From JAWODU01 sp046483125 (GTDB lineage: Bacteria; Verrucomicrobiota; Kiritimatiellia; UBA8416; JAWODU01), in contig JAWODU010000077.1 in NCBI GenBank assembly GCA_046483125.1, positions 1 to 32,060 on the forward strand: DNA of 32,060 nt, in the 5' to 3' direction. Of the stretch, positions 1 to 7,234 are shown piece by piece. A program made the position numbers and the translations under genes. The notes under the pieces are model-generated. The model worked only from the letters and a program-made list of their open reading frames with translations, did no database searches and was not told where the DNA came from. Each line of letters begins with the position of its first letter. The first letter of the stretch is position 1.

Positions 1-109
1 CAGCGCTCATCAGCCAGAGCTCATGAACACTCTCGCGGACGGATGTGGCAAATTGCCAGCAGAAGAACACGATGATTCCAGCCAGGATGGTGATGATTGC
101 AGTTTTCAT
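1..109 (-). CDS. Partial small membrane protein, N-terminal 36 codons (hypothetical)
   Basis: An open frame starts at an ATG at 109 on the minus strand and runs off the left edge without a stop, so only the N-terminus is present. It begins MKTAIITILAGIIVFFCWQF, a short basic start followed by a strongly hydrophobic stretch, which reads as a membrane anchor or uncleaved signal sequence. The following residues (SVRESVHELW) are amphipathic. A GGTGAG motif lies about 4 nt before the ATG and fits a ribosome binding site. I do not recognise the family. The transcript runs away from the rest of the window. Confidence 0.5.
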   Translation of the reverse strand, partial: MKTAIITILAGIIVFFCWQFATSVRESVHELWLMSA

Positions 110-299
110 TTTCTCTCACCGAACGTAGTATGTACTTTAGAATGTTTTTCACAGGTCCTGACGGCTTGGAGGACCAAGTTTACGGAGGAATTGTGGTGAA
201 AATGGAGTAGAGATTCAAGGAGGAAAAGCGAAAAACTGTAGTGTGGATGCGAAAAACGCAGGACAGGGGAAAGGTGAGACTTGAAAAACAGAGGGCATA

Positions 300-328
300 T
301 TACTAAATTATGCGTGAAGACGTATAAC
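300..328 (+). promoter_or_regulatory. Weak sigma70-like promoter (upstream copy)
   Basis: TTACTA at 300-305 and TATAAC at 323-328 are separated by 17 nt. The -10 half lies inside the first copy of a 26-bp repeat whose second copy (398-423) contains a much better promoter in the same relative position. It may be a decayed duplicate. Confidence 0.3.
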
Positions 329-333
329 ACGAC
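308..333. repeat. 26-bp degenerate direct repeat, copy 1
   Basis: This segment matches 398-423 at 19 of 26 positions, and six of the seven differences are transitions. The two copies are 90 bp apart start to start. Each has a TATAAY -10-like core at the same place. The pattern fits a duplicated promoter or operator. Confidence 0.5.
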
Positions 334-389
334 GCGTATTTAGCGGAATGAGTGGACAAGAGCGTAAAAGTCAGGGTAAAAGGCGGCTA

Positions 390-418
390 TTGAGATATTA
401 TACGTGGACATGTATAAT
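390..418 (+). promoter_or_regulatory. Sigma70-type promoter for the integrase-like ORF
   Basis: TTGAGA at 390-395 and a consensus TATAAT at 413-418 are separated by exactly 17 nt. An AGGAG ribosome binding site (435-439) and an ATG at 448 follow. The spacer and -10 carry a near-palindrome with TATAC and GTATA arms, which could be a repressor operator covering the promoter. Confidence 0.6.
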
Positions 419-423
419 ATGAT
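398..423. repeat. 26-bp degenerate direct repeat, copy 2
   Basis: This is the partner of 308-333. It overlaps the promoter spacer and -10 region and contains a dyad with TATAC/GTATA outer arms (18 bp, mostly symmetrical). Confidence 0.5.
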
Positions 424-447
424 AATCCCGAGACAGGAGTACGTAAC

Positions 448-579
448 ATGCTGAATGACAAAGAGTTACGGCTGTCGGAATACGGTGATTGTCTTGTAAA
501 GAACCTTCTGGCAAAAGCGGAACACGCGAAGTTTTACGGTTACTGGGTTCGGCGTTTCTTCAAAGCAAGCGGGGGTTGA
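448..579 (+). pseudogene. Truncated tyrosine-recombinase-like ORF (43 aa)
   Basis: The ORF starts at ATG 448, has an AGGAG 8 nt upstream and a good promoter, and stops at TGA 577-579. Its C-terminal half (HAKFYGYWVRRFF) resembles the SAM-like core-binding N-terminal domain of phage- and integron-type tyrosine recombinases, where a YxxWVRRF-like helix is usual. It ends in the middle of that domain. No catalytic R, H, R or Y region follows in any frame before the next gene, so it is most likely the remnant of a deleted integrase. The alternative is an intact 43-aa peptide gene of unknown role. The family call rests on pattern recognition of a short segment. Confidence 0.4.
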
Positions 580-628
580 GCGCCATTAGGAGCGCCATTA
601 GCGCCATTAGGGACAGCCATTAGGGACA
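580..628. repeat. Short direct repeats (GCGCCATTA / CCATTAGGGACA)
   Basis: GCGCCATTA occurs at 580-588, 592-600 and 601-609. CCATTAGGGACA occurs at 604-615 and 617-628. The GGGACAG-type unit resembles short extragenic repeats found near REP-associated (IS200-like) transposases in many genomes, although no transposase is present here. The block starts directly after the stop of the integrase-like ORF, so it may mark the deletion or insertion junction. Confidence 0.55.
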
Positions 629-694
629 ACAAGTTTCCGCACAATTGACAATCAAGCCGCATTACACTGAGAAACCACGCGTCCCAGTGTTCCT

Positions 695-714
695 TTGTAA
701 GGACATCCTTACAA
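695..714. repeat. 20-bp palindrome (9-bp arms)
   Basis: TTGTAAGGA at 695-703 and TCCTTACAA at 706-714 are perfect inverted repeats around CA. As RNA this gives an 8-bp stem with a 4-nt loop. Neither strand has a following T-run, so it is not a typical terminator, although it lies about 70 nt beyond the end of the minus-strand operon. It could be a protein-binding site. Confidence 0.45.
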
Positions 715-784
715 CTACCCCGAAAAAACAACTATGGGTGTGTCGCCAGGGTCTCACAGGAGGTCCGACGGGGCGGGAAACGTG

Positions 785-1549
785 TTATCTCAGCAGAACG
801 TCCACGGCGTTGCGGACGTACTGTTCGTCGCTCAGGCCTTCGGCGGCTTCGTCCGGGAAGGGGACCTTCTTTTCGAGGTGCTCGCGCAGGCGGGAGAAGA
901 GCCCGATCCTTGCTTCAGGGTCGAAAGATTCGCGGCGGAGGAGGGCGCGCATGAAGAGTTCGGCTTCGTGCGGGGCAACGTTGCGGCGGAGGCGGCCGGC
1001 GATCTCGGGATAGCGGCGGAAGGAGTTGTACTTGACGCTTCCGATCTGGTTGAGGCCGGGTTCTGCGATCTTCGGCTGGACCACGACTATGGTGTTGCCC
1101 GCCAGGTCTCCGAGCCGCTGACAGCGGCTTGAGAAAAAGCAGGCGGTGCCTCCGACCAGGTAGAAGCCCAGGGGAACGGCGTCCACGTACCGGAGAAGAT
1201 TTCTCACGACTATCTGGCTGAAACGGAGTTTCAGCCCCTGCACGTCCATGACTTTCAGCCTGAAAATTTTCTTCCCTATTGTCTGCCCCCTCAGAAGCCA
1301 CTCGAAGCCTATGGGGTAGGCAAAGGAAAGCGCGAAACACAGTATGGCGGTCATGGCGGCGCCGAAGTCGGGGCTGATAATTCTTAGGGCGAGTGTGGCC
1401 AGCATTATGACCGTGGACGCGGCTATCATCAGGAACCTGTCGATCATGAGCGCAAAAAACCTGGTCACGGGACTGGCGAGGACCAGCTCGAACTCAATGC
1501 CTTCGGGGGTCTGAATAATCAATGTCGATTGCCTGGCGGCGGAGGTCAT
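785..1549 (-). CDS. RDD family membrane protein
   Basis: This 254-aa protein has an RDD domain in its N-terminal half. A first hydrophobic segment begins FFALMIDRF at about residues 31-58, and a second lies at about 64-87. The typical GQTIGKKIFRLKV motif and an RNLLRYVD helix follow. The C-terminal ~100 residues are polar and cytoplasmic-looking. RDD proteins are small membrane proteins, some linked to ion or compatible-solute transport, but the function is generally unknown. It is the last gene of the six-gene minus-strand operon, and its ATG overlaps the stop of the SpoIIM-like gene by one base (TAATG), which implies translational coupling. RDD next to SpoIIM, DUF58 and MoxR is a recurrent arrangement. 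Confidence 0.85.
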   Translation of the reverse strand: MTSAARQSTLIIQTPEGIEFELVLASPVTRFFALMIDRFLMIAASTVIMLATLALRIISPDFGAAMTAILCFALSFAYPIGFEWLLRGQTIGKKIFRLKVMDVQGLKLRFSQIVVRNLLRYVDAVPLGFYLVGGTACFFSSRCQRLGDLAGNTIVVVQPKIAEPGLNQIGSVKYNSFRRYPEIAGRLRRNVAPHEAELFMRALLRRESFDPEARIGLFSRLREHLEKKVPFPDEAAEGLSDEQYVRNAVDVLLR

Positions 1550-2562
1550 TATTCCGCGTCCTTTTCGTTATCGCTGCCCGGTTTCCTGCCCGCACGGTTG
1601 AGAAAAATGATGAGGAGAAAAAGCTGGGAGGCGCCGAAGGCTATTTTGATCCAGTAAGGGAGAAGCGGCTGGTGGTACTGGGAGAAAAAAGCTTCAACGA
1701 TGCCGGCCCATACCAGCAGGAGCGCGGTGCCGGCAATGAGAGTTACAAGATCGGACGATATCTCCCTGAGCCTGGTCCTGAGGGGAGTGCGCGTGCCTCT
1801 TCCTATAAGCGCTCCCGCGAGAACGAAACCGGCCTGCCCGGCCAGAAGAATGGCGGGTATTTCAACGGAACCGTGGGGCAGAAGCCACCCGAGCAGGAAG
1901 GTGGTCTCGCCGGCCATTACGTAATCTATGGAGACGGCGCCCAGCATCGCTCCCGTTGAAAACAGCATGAGAAGCGTGCCTATGCCCCAGGTGGCACCCA
2001 TTGCCATGGTTGTAACGGCGACGCCGGTGTTGTGCTTCATGTACCACGCGGCTCCCTGTGCCTTGCGCCCTTGAAGGCGGTCGGTGGTGACGCCTTCCTC
2101 CCTTTCCACCCGTTCCGACGGGTGTTCGAGAAGGTGCGGGAAAGGCATGAAAATTTCCTTTGATGAAGGATCGAGCGCCATCAGGAGTGACGAAAACGCC
2201 GCGCCTGCCAGCACGGTGCCGCAAGCGAGACGGAAAGCGAGCGCGCGGCGCCTGAAGGTTCTCGGAAAGGTCGCGGCCAGCCACCTGAAGGGCTTGAACC
2301 GGTGCGAGGCGGTCCTCGTTTCATGGATTTCGGCGTAGGCGCGGGCTACCATGGATTCAAGATACTTCCTGGTTTCCTTTTCCGACGTGAAAGTGCGCAG
2401 TTTGGCGAGGTCGGCGGAGACGCGTTCGTAAAGATAATGAAACCGCCTTATTTCAGGCATGCTCATGCGCGTGCGGCTGTTGCGGTGCAGGCTGTCCAGG
2501 ATGGTTTCAAGTTCGGTCCAGAACGGCCGCTCGTTTTCGATGAATCTTTCCAGGTCAATCAT
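1549..2562 (-). CDS. SpoIIM-like (DUF95) membrane protein
   Basis: This 337-aa protein has a cytoplasmic N-terminus of about 120 residues, followed by several hydrophobic segments typical of the stage II sporulation protein M family. The family's conserved LPHGSVEIPAILLAGQAG region is seen, preceded by GIGTLLMLFSTGAMLG. In Bacillus SpoIIM belongs to the engulfment peptidoglycan-remodelling machinery. Non-sporulating bacteria carry homologues in MoxR/DUF58/RDD clusters, where their role is unknown. A sporulation role should not be assumed. Its ATG directly follows the TAA of the DUF58 gene with no gap. Confidence 0.85.
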   Translation of the reverse strand: MIDLERFIENERPFWTELETILDSLHRNSRTRMSMPEIRRFHYLYERVSADLAKLRTFTSEKETRKYLESMVARAYAEIHETRTASHRFKPFRWLAATFPRTFRRRALAFRLACGTVLAGAAFSSLLMALDPSSKEIFMPFPHLLEHPSERVEREEGVTTDRLQGRKAQGAAWYMKHNTGVAVTTMAMGATWGIGTLLMLFSTGAMLGAVSIDYVMAGETTFLLGWLLPHGSVEIPAILLAGQAGFVLAGALIGRGTRTPLRTRLREISSDLVTLIAGTALLLVWAGIVEAFFSQYHQPLLPYWIKIAFGASQLFLLIIFLNRAGRKPGSDNEKDAE

Positions 2563-3903
2563 TTAGAGCACCTGCCTCGCCTTGACCTGCAGGTAACGGC
2601 CGATGAGTTCCGTGCTCAGCCGTTCGTCTTCCGTCCTGGTCATTCCTATGCCTTTGCGCTGGAGCTTCTTTTCCAGTTCGCGCAGATTATGCCACACGAT
2701 ATGGCCTCCCAGCCTGCGGTAAACGTCGTTCAGGTTCCCGGCGGGCCGACCGGAAAAAAGCGGCGCGATGCCGGGCTCCTGGGCCATGAAAACCACCACC
2801 ACGTGCTGTCTGGACAGAGCTTCGGCATTACCCAGGAAACTTTCGGCCAGGAGGGGATCGCTCAGGTCGGTCAATACCATGAGCAGGGCCCTGCGGCGCA
2901 GTTTGAGACGGACGTAGGAACAAAGTTCATCGAAGTCCGGTGTAACGGGTTCGGGCTTGAGCGTGTAAAGGGCTTCCCGGCAGGTGTTGTGGTGCCCCTT
3001 GCCGGAAGCCGCCCTGATGAACCGCGAGACTTTATCGGTGAAAGTGACCAGGCCGAAGTGGTCCCCCTGCCGCCGGGCGACAAGCCCCAGAAGGAGCGAT
3101 GCGGTGAGAAACTTTTCAAGCCGTGTCTCGGCTCCCGCCGCCTTGGCGCTGAGTCTCGAGTGATCTATCAGCACGTAAATTTCCTGGGTTCTTTCTATCT
3201 GGTAGAGCTTTGTGACCGGACGCCCGCGTTTGGCGGTCCCTTTCCAGTGTATATCCTCGTAGCTGTCGCCCGGTATGTATTCCCGCAGTTTTTCGAATTC
3301 GCGTCCCTGTCCGATCGTTCTCTGAACATGGGCACCGGCTGTTCCCCGGTTGAGAAAAACGCCCGCGAGCTTGCGGCGTTCTTTCATCAGATCGGGATAA
3401 ACGCGGATTTCAGTTTTACAGGGGCAGGAATTCCGCGCGAACCACAGGCCCATGGGCGAGGGCGTTTCAAAGAAGCACTTCTTTATCGTGTAGGACCCCC
3501 TCGCCGTGGCCGTACAGGGCCACTGCACGCGGAAACGGGCATCGGAAGGGGGCAGGTCCACCGTGAGTTCGTCCGTGTCCGGCAGGATAGTGTCCGGAAA
3601 GGGAATGCCCAGGCGCAGAGACGAAGGACGTGACCTGTTTCCGTCTTCGTCACCGGCGCCGCGCAATATCGTGAGCGTGAGGTTGCCCGGACGGTTTCTG
3701 GCGAAGCGGGCGATGTCTTCGCCCTCGATACTTACACGCTTTACTTCGCGCCGTGATACGACGGCGTCGCACAGGGCGATAAAGAACAAAGCCGCAAAAA
3801 GGGCGACAGCCAGCCCCGCGGCCCCTTTGCCGGTGCCCGCCAGCCCGGCAAAGGGAAGCAGAACTGCGAGCCAGATCATTAATCTGCCGGTGGGTACTAT
3901 CAC
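2563..3903 (-). CDS. DUF58 domain protein (vWA-like, MoxR partner)
   Basis: This 446-aa protein has two N-terminal hydrophobic segments (about residues 8-42) and a large soluble domain. The DUF58 signature is clear: LREYIPGDSYEDIHWKGTAK near residue 205 and a following YVLIDHSRLS strand that resembles a von Willebrand A strand with a partial metal-binding DxS pattern. DUF58 proteins are encoded with MoxR AAA+ ATPases and are thought to be their substrates or adaptors. The start is a GTG at 3903, six nt after the MoxR stop. An alternative ATG at 3879 would remove eight residues. The residue pattern otherwise looks complete. Confidence 0.88.
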   Translation of the reverse strand: MIVPTGRLMIWLAVLLPFAGLAGTGKGAAGLAVALFAALFFIALCDAVVSRREVKRVSIEGEDIARFARNRPGNLTLTILRGAGDEDGNRSRPSSLRLGIPFPDTILPDTDELTVDLPPSDARFRVQWPCTATARGSYTIKKCFFETPSPMGLWFARNSCPCKTEIRVYPDLMKERRKLAGVFLNRGTAGAHVQRTIGQGREFEKLREYIPGDSYEDIHWKGTAKRGRPVTKLYQIERTQEIYVLIDHSRLSAKAAGAETRLEKFLTASLLLGLVARRQGDHFGLVTFTDKVSRFIRAASGKGHHNTCREALYTLKPEPVTPDFDELCSYVRLKLRRRALLMVLTDLSDPLLAESFLGNAEALSRQHVVVVFMAQEPGIAPLFSGRPAGNLNDVYRRLGGHIVWHNLRELEKKLQRKGIGMTRTEDERLSTELIGRYLQVKARQVL

Positions 3904-3909
3904 GGTTCT

Positions 3910-4869
3910 TTATCTCGGAACGGGTACCTGTTCCATCGTTCCCCTTATCACTTCCTGTATGCCCAGTCCTTCGATTTCAAATTCCGGGCGAAGAATCAGC
4001 CTGTGCGCGAGCACCGCCACCGCCACGTCCCTGATATCGTCCGGCGTTACAAAGTCCCTTCCCGACAGCGCGGCCATCGCCCTGCTGGAAAGAAGGAGGG
4101 ACTGGGTTGCCCGCGGGCCGCCTCCGACGAGCACGTGGGGGTCCTCCCTGGTCTGGCGGACAATGTCGACTATATAGTCCAGGAGTTCCCGGCGGACAGT
4201 TACCCCGCGGAGTTCTTCGCGAAGCGCCGCCAGGTCTTCGGAGGAAACCACGGCTTGAACCGCGCCGCTTTGAAGCACCGCCTCGGGCGATTCACCGCCC
4301 AGCATGCGGCCGGCGAGGAGAACTTCCTCTTCGCGGGAAGGACAGCCCATAGGCACCTTGAGCATGAAGCGGTCCTTCTGGGCCTCGGGCAGTGGATAGG
4401 TGCCCTCGTATTCGATCGGGTTTTGAGTGGCGAACACCGTGAAATTCGGGGACAGGCCGTGAGTAGCGCGGTCGATTGTCACCTGGCGTTCCTGCATGGC
4501 CTGGAGTAAAGCGGACTGCGTTTTGGCGGGAGCCCGGTTTATTTCGTCGGCAAGAAGGAAAGTCGTGAAAAGCGGCCCCTTGATGAGGTTGAATTCCCTG
4601 GTTTTCAGGTTGAACACGTTGGTGCCGGTGATATCGGCGGGCATCAGATCGGGGGTAAACTGAATGCGCTGTGTATCGCAGTTCAGAACCTTTCCGAGCG
4701 TGCGGACGAGGAGGGTCTTGGCCACGCCCGGCACCCCTTCTATCAGCGCGTGACTGCCGGTGAAGATGGTGATCAGGGCCATGTCTATGACGTGTTCCTG
4801 GCCGATAATAACCTTGGCGGTTTCATTCCTTGCGGCAGACAGAACATCCTGCAGTTTCCGATTGCTCAT
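3910..4869 (-). CDS. moxR: MoxR family AAA+ ATPase
   Basis: This 319-aa protein has the full MoxR ATPase set: Walker A GVPGVAKT at about residues 45-52, Walker B LLADEIN at 105-111 with D108/E109, and the sensor-1 region ATQNPIEYEGTYPLPEAQ. The C-terminal lid includes TPDDIRDVAVAVLAHRL. MoxR ATPases act as chaperones that help assemble or activate partner proteins, often with DUF58 or vWA partners. The ATG at 4869 was chosen because it is preceded by GGAAGGAAGTT and overlaps the stop of the upstream DUF4350 gene as ATGA. The frame stays open further upstream, but that extension lies inside the DUF4350 gene. Confidence 0.93.
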   Translation of the reverse strand: MSNRKLQDVLSAARNETAKVIIGQEHVIDMALITIFTGSHALIEGVPGVAKTLLVRTLGKVLNCDTQRIQFTPDLMPADITGTNVFNLKTREFNLIKGPLFTTFLLADEINRAPAKTQSALLQAMQERQVTIDRATHGLSPNFTVFATQNPIEYEGTYPLPEAQKDRFMLKVPMGCPSREEEVLLAGRMLGGESPEAVLQSGAVQAVVSSEDLAALREELRGVTVRRELLDYIVDIVRQTREDPHVLVGGGPRATQSLLLSSRAMAALSGRDFVTPDDIRDVAVAVLAHRLILRPEFEIEGLGIQEVIRGTMEQVPVPR

Positions 4870-6065
4870 AACTTCCTTCCTTTCTTTCTTATGGCCTCTG
4901 CGATGGCGTTGTAATCCGAAACGGGGTCGGCCCCGCCGGGTTCGGTGATCTTGAGTCCGGGTCTCGACGCCGAAGTGCGGTTCCATTCCGCGGCGCATGT
5001 CCTGATAACAGAGTGCGGCGGAATATTGCGCTCCAGCAGGTTGATGAGTCCGGATGTGCTGTCCTTGCCGGGCGCGGGTCCGCGGGCGGCGCGGGGCCCT
5101 GTTTCCGGGTCCGCAGGTACCAGGCTGACGGCGTTTCGCCATACAAACAGCAGTGCGAGCAATGCCAGCCCTGTTACAAGCCAGTAGAGACGATGCCTGC
5201 GCACCAGCGTCGCCACGGTCGGAGATTCCCGCACGCCGTGGACGGATTCGTCGAAAACCACCCTGGTTTTAGCGCCCACGAGCCATGCAAGCAGGACCGG
5301 GCGCCGTTCGTCTTTCATGGCTTCGTTGGAAAGCGGGTAGCTCAGAGTTGAAAGAACGATACTTCCGGGGCCGGTTGAGTTTTCTATCATGACCGGCCTG
5401 CCGTTCACGCGGTAGACGGCGCGCCATCGGTCCGTGAGATTCGTGAAGCACAGCGACGAATGACACGACAGAGTCCGGGGAAGGGGAAAATCGAGATACT
5501 CTTCGCTGAGCAGGGCATTTTGTCCCCGGCTTGAAGTCAGTGAATTGAAGCCGACATTAAGGTACTTAACGGGACCGGAAGGACGAGGGCCGCATGTTCC
5601 GCAGGGTCCGCATGCGCAGTCTTCCGCAGTTTCGTCTTCCTTTTCCCCGGAAGAACCGTTTGCCTTCTCGTTGTTCCGGCGTGTGCCGGAAACGGGATCG
5701 TTTTCAGGCAGGAAGGTCACCACGAGTCTTCCTCCGCGTGCCGCGAAGCCGCAAAGATCGAGTTTGTAGTCCCGGTCGGCGCGGTAATACCAGCGGGTAT
5801 TCATACCCAGCTGAAAGAGCGCCGCCTCGGAGTCAAGGGACGCGGCCGGATCGGCGTCATAATTCCGCCGGACTTCTTCGACGCCGCAGGGCTTGAGGCT
5901 TTCGTAAAGGACTTCGGCTCCAAGCGGGTCGGCGCGCAGCGATGAATACGGCGGATATATATCTCCCGCCCTGAAGCGGAGTATGAATACATGGGTCACT
6001 CCCAGGGCGAGCACCACCGCCGAGATTACGGCGCCCGTCTTCAGTATCCTATCGGTTTTTTTCAT
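4866..6065 (-). CDS. DUF4350 domain membrane protein with a Cys-rich insert
   Basis: This 399-aa protein has an N-terminal membrane segment (about residues 11-29) and a second one near residue 295 (LYWLVTGLALLALLFVW) that encloses an extracytoplasmic domain. The early YPPYSSLRADPLGAEVLYESL matches the DUF4350 pattern (family of unknown function, often next to MoxR). An unusual loop at residues 150-158 has four cysteines as CxCxxCxxC (GPCGTCGP region), embedded in a charged low-complexity stretch that looks like an insertion. The gene overlaps the upstream DUF4129 gene by 17 nt and the MoxR gene by 4 nt. The protein probably works with MoxR/DUF58 at the membrane. Confidence 0.8.
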   Translation of the reverse strand: MKKTDRILKTGAVISAVVLALGVTHVFILRFRAGDIYPPYSSLRADPLGAEVLYESLKPCGVEEVRRNYDADPAASLDSEAALFQLGMNTRWYYRADRDYKLDLCGFAARGGRLVVTFLPENDPVSGTRRNNEKANGSSGEKEDETAEDCACGPCGTCGPRPSGPVKYLNVGFNSLTSSRGQNALLSEEYLDFPLPRTLSCHSSLCFTNLTDRWRAVYRVNGRPVMIENSTGPGSIVLSTLSYPLSNEAMKDERRPVLLAWLVGAKTRVVFDESVHGVRESPTVATLVRRHRLYWLVTGLALLALLFVWRNAVSLVPADPETGPRAARGPAPGKDSTSGLINLLERNIPPHSVIRTCAAEWNRTSASRPGLKITEPGGADPVSDYNAIAEAIRKKGRKL

Positions 6066-6951
6066 CGAGCCCGTTTACGCCCGCCTGCGACGGCGGAGCC
6101 AAAGCGTGTATAATTCGTTCGTGATTTTTCCGGAATGCCGACACGGATTCCGAAGAAGCGGGATGGAGACCGTACCACACTTTTTCGAAGAGAAGGCGGT
6201 TTTCGTCAAATGCCTCTGGCACCGACGGGATATCCGGGGACCGGCGCCTGAGTTCGCGGACGTAATCGCGATTGGACTTGTGCCGGGCGAGAACCAGTCT
6301 TTCGCGCGAGCCGAGGAAGGCGAGGCATGCGAGAAACATGGCGCGCAGTGAAAGCCGGATTTCCCCCTCGTCAAACATCCTGGCGGCAAGCTCCATCCAG
6401 TCGTTCGCCGGGAGTTCAGCGGCCGTAAGATCCCCGGAAAGCAGGTCCGGCACTTCGTCCGCCGCGGCCGGGCGGACAGGCGCCTTCTTCGAAGTCCGGC
6501 TTTGCCGGAGTGCGCGAAAAAGGATAACAGCGAGTACGCTGAGAACCGCCGCAACCAGCACGTACATGAGCATTTGGAGGCGGGAACCCGTGAAATGGCG
6601 CGAGCGGGGCCGCGGGGAAGGGTTTCCGAGGAGGCTTTTCAGCCATTCAATAAACCGGCGGGCAATTGAGGCTATCCGTTCCTGCAAGCTGTGCAAAGTG
6701 CGCGAGATTTTCCGGAAGAAAGAAGCGAAGAACCCGGCCTCTTCCTCTTCGACGGCCGGCGGGCGCTCCCTGGGCAGGCGCCAGCTGTATTCCGGGCGGG
6801 TTATTGTTGACTCTATGCTGTCGTCAAGGTCCGGGGGGGAAACGGTCCATGTCTCGGGGTTTTCCGTGGGGCCCCTGGCGGGTGCGTGAGAGGGGAAGAA
6901 AGCGCCGAGGAGGGCGGCGGCTGTCAGGATTGTAATCAGTGATGGTTTCAT
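6049..6951 (-). CDS. DUF4129 domain membrane protein, first gene of the MoxR operon
   Basis: This 300-aa protein starts MKPSLITILTAAALLGAFF, a good signal peptide, and the ATG at 6951 was chosen for this reason. An upstream ATG at 7008 would add 19 non-signal-like residues. A periplasmic segment with a proline-rich stretch follows, then a membrane helix (about 125-147) and a cytoplasmic C-terminal domain. That domain carries the DUF4129 pattern: LSLRAMFLACLAFLG near 210-225 and an acidic/aromatic FEKVWYG near 265. DUF4129 proteins recur next to DUF4350, MoxR and DUF58. No strong Shine-Dalgarno precedes this start. Confidence 0.8.
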   Translation of the reverse strand: MKPSLITILTAAALLGAFFPSHAPARGPTENPETWTVSPPDLDDSIESTITRPEYSWRLPRERPPAVEEEEAGFFASFFRKISRTLHSLQERIASIARRFIEWLKSLLGNPSPRPRSRHFTGSRLQMLMYVLVAAVLSVLAVILFRALRQSRTSKKAPVRPAAADEVPDLLSGDLTAAELPANDWMELAARMFDEGEIRLSLRAMFLACLAFLGSRERLVLARHKSNRDYVRELRRRSPDIPSVPEAFDENRLLFEKVWYGLHPASSESVSAFRKNHERIIHALAPPSQAGVNGLDEKNR

Positions 6952-7234
6952 GACTGCCGGACGGTTAAAGTTGGAAGGATTATGGGGGACAGGGGGGATG
7001 TTAGGCAAGCATGGAAGGAAACGCAGGCTGGCGGCGTACTGGAGGTTTTGTAGCGCCGCTTATCCGCGATGCAAGGGGAGCAGGGCAGTAGAAATAGCAG
7101 AGGTTCGTTCGCGGATACTTGAAGATGCAGGATTGGGCTTGTCGCGCGGGGGGTCCGAGGGTAATGTTGTCGGTGCCGCGGACGTTGAGCGGTGTGCGGT
7201 AAAGAAATAGAGTTTTGAAAGGAGAAAAGGGATA
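6952..7234. other. Divergent intergenic region between the MoxR operon and purE
   Basis: This 283-nt region must hold promoters for both directions. A possible plus-strand promoter is TTGAGC at 7185-7190 with TAGAGT at 7208-7213 (17-nt spacing), immediately before the AAAGGAG ribosome binding site of purE at 7218-7224. I see no riboswitch, tRNA or clear operator here. Confidence 0.35.

Larger units (their letters stand above)
110..447. other. Intergenic, AT-richer stretch with promoter-like repeats
   Basis: This 338-nt stretch separates the divergent left-edge gene from the integrase-like ORF. It is visibly richer in A and T than the rest of the window and has no convincing coding frame. It contains a 6-bp inverted repeat (GGTCCT at 154-159, AGGACC at 170-175) and the two related 26-bp elements at 308-333 and 398-423. 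The composition suggests acquired or decayed DNA, which is inference. Confidence 0.5.

Noticed and set aside
695..714. Rho-independent terminator of the MoxR operon
   Set aside because: The stem is perfect, but neither strand has a T-run after it. It is listed as a palindrome instead.
2302..3633. Long plus-strand open frame (443 codons) opposite the SpoIIM-like and DUF58 genes
   Set aside because: The minus-strand genes have clear domain motifs and tight operon spacing. This frame has none and overlaps two real genes.
4870..5142. In-frame upstream extension of the MoxR protein
   Set aside because: The extension lies within the DUF4350 gene. ATG 4869 has a strong ribosome binding site, and MoxR homology begins there.
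6950..7210. Plus-strand open frame of 86 codons upstream of purE
   Set aside because: It starts inside the divergent gene's start codon, has no ribosome binding site, is rich in Gly/Arg as expected from chance GC-rich frames, and resembles no family.
7060..7234. Purine riboswitch or PurR-type operator before purE
   Set aside because: No purine-aptamer core or convincing operator palindrome could be found in the leader.
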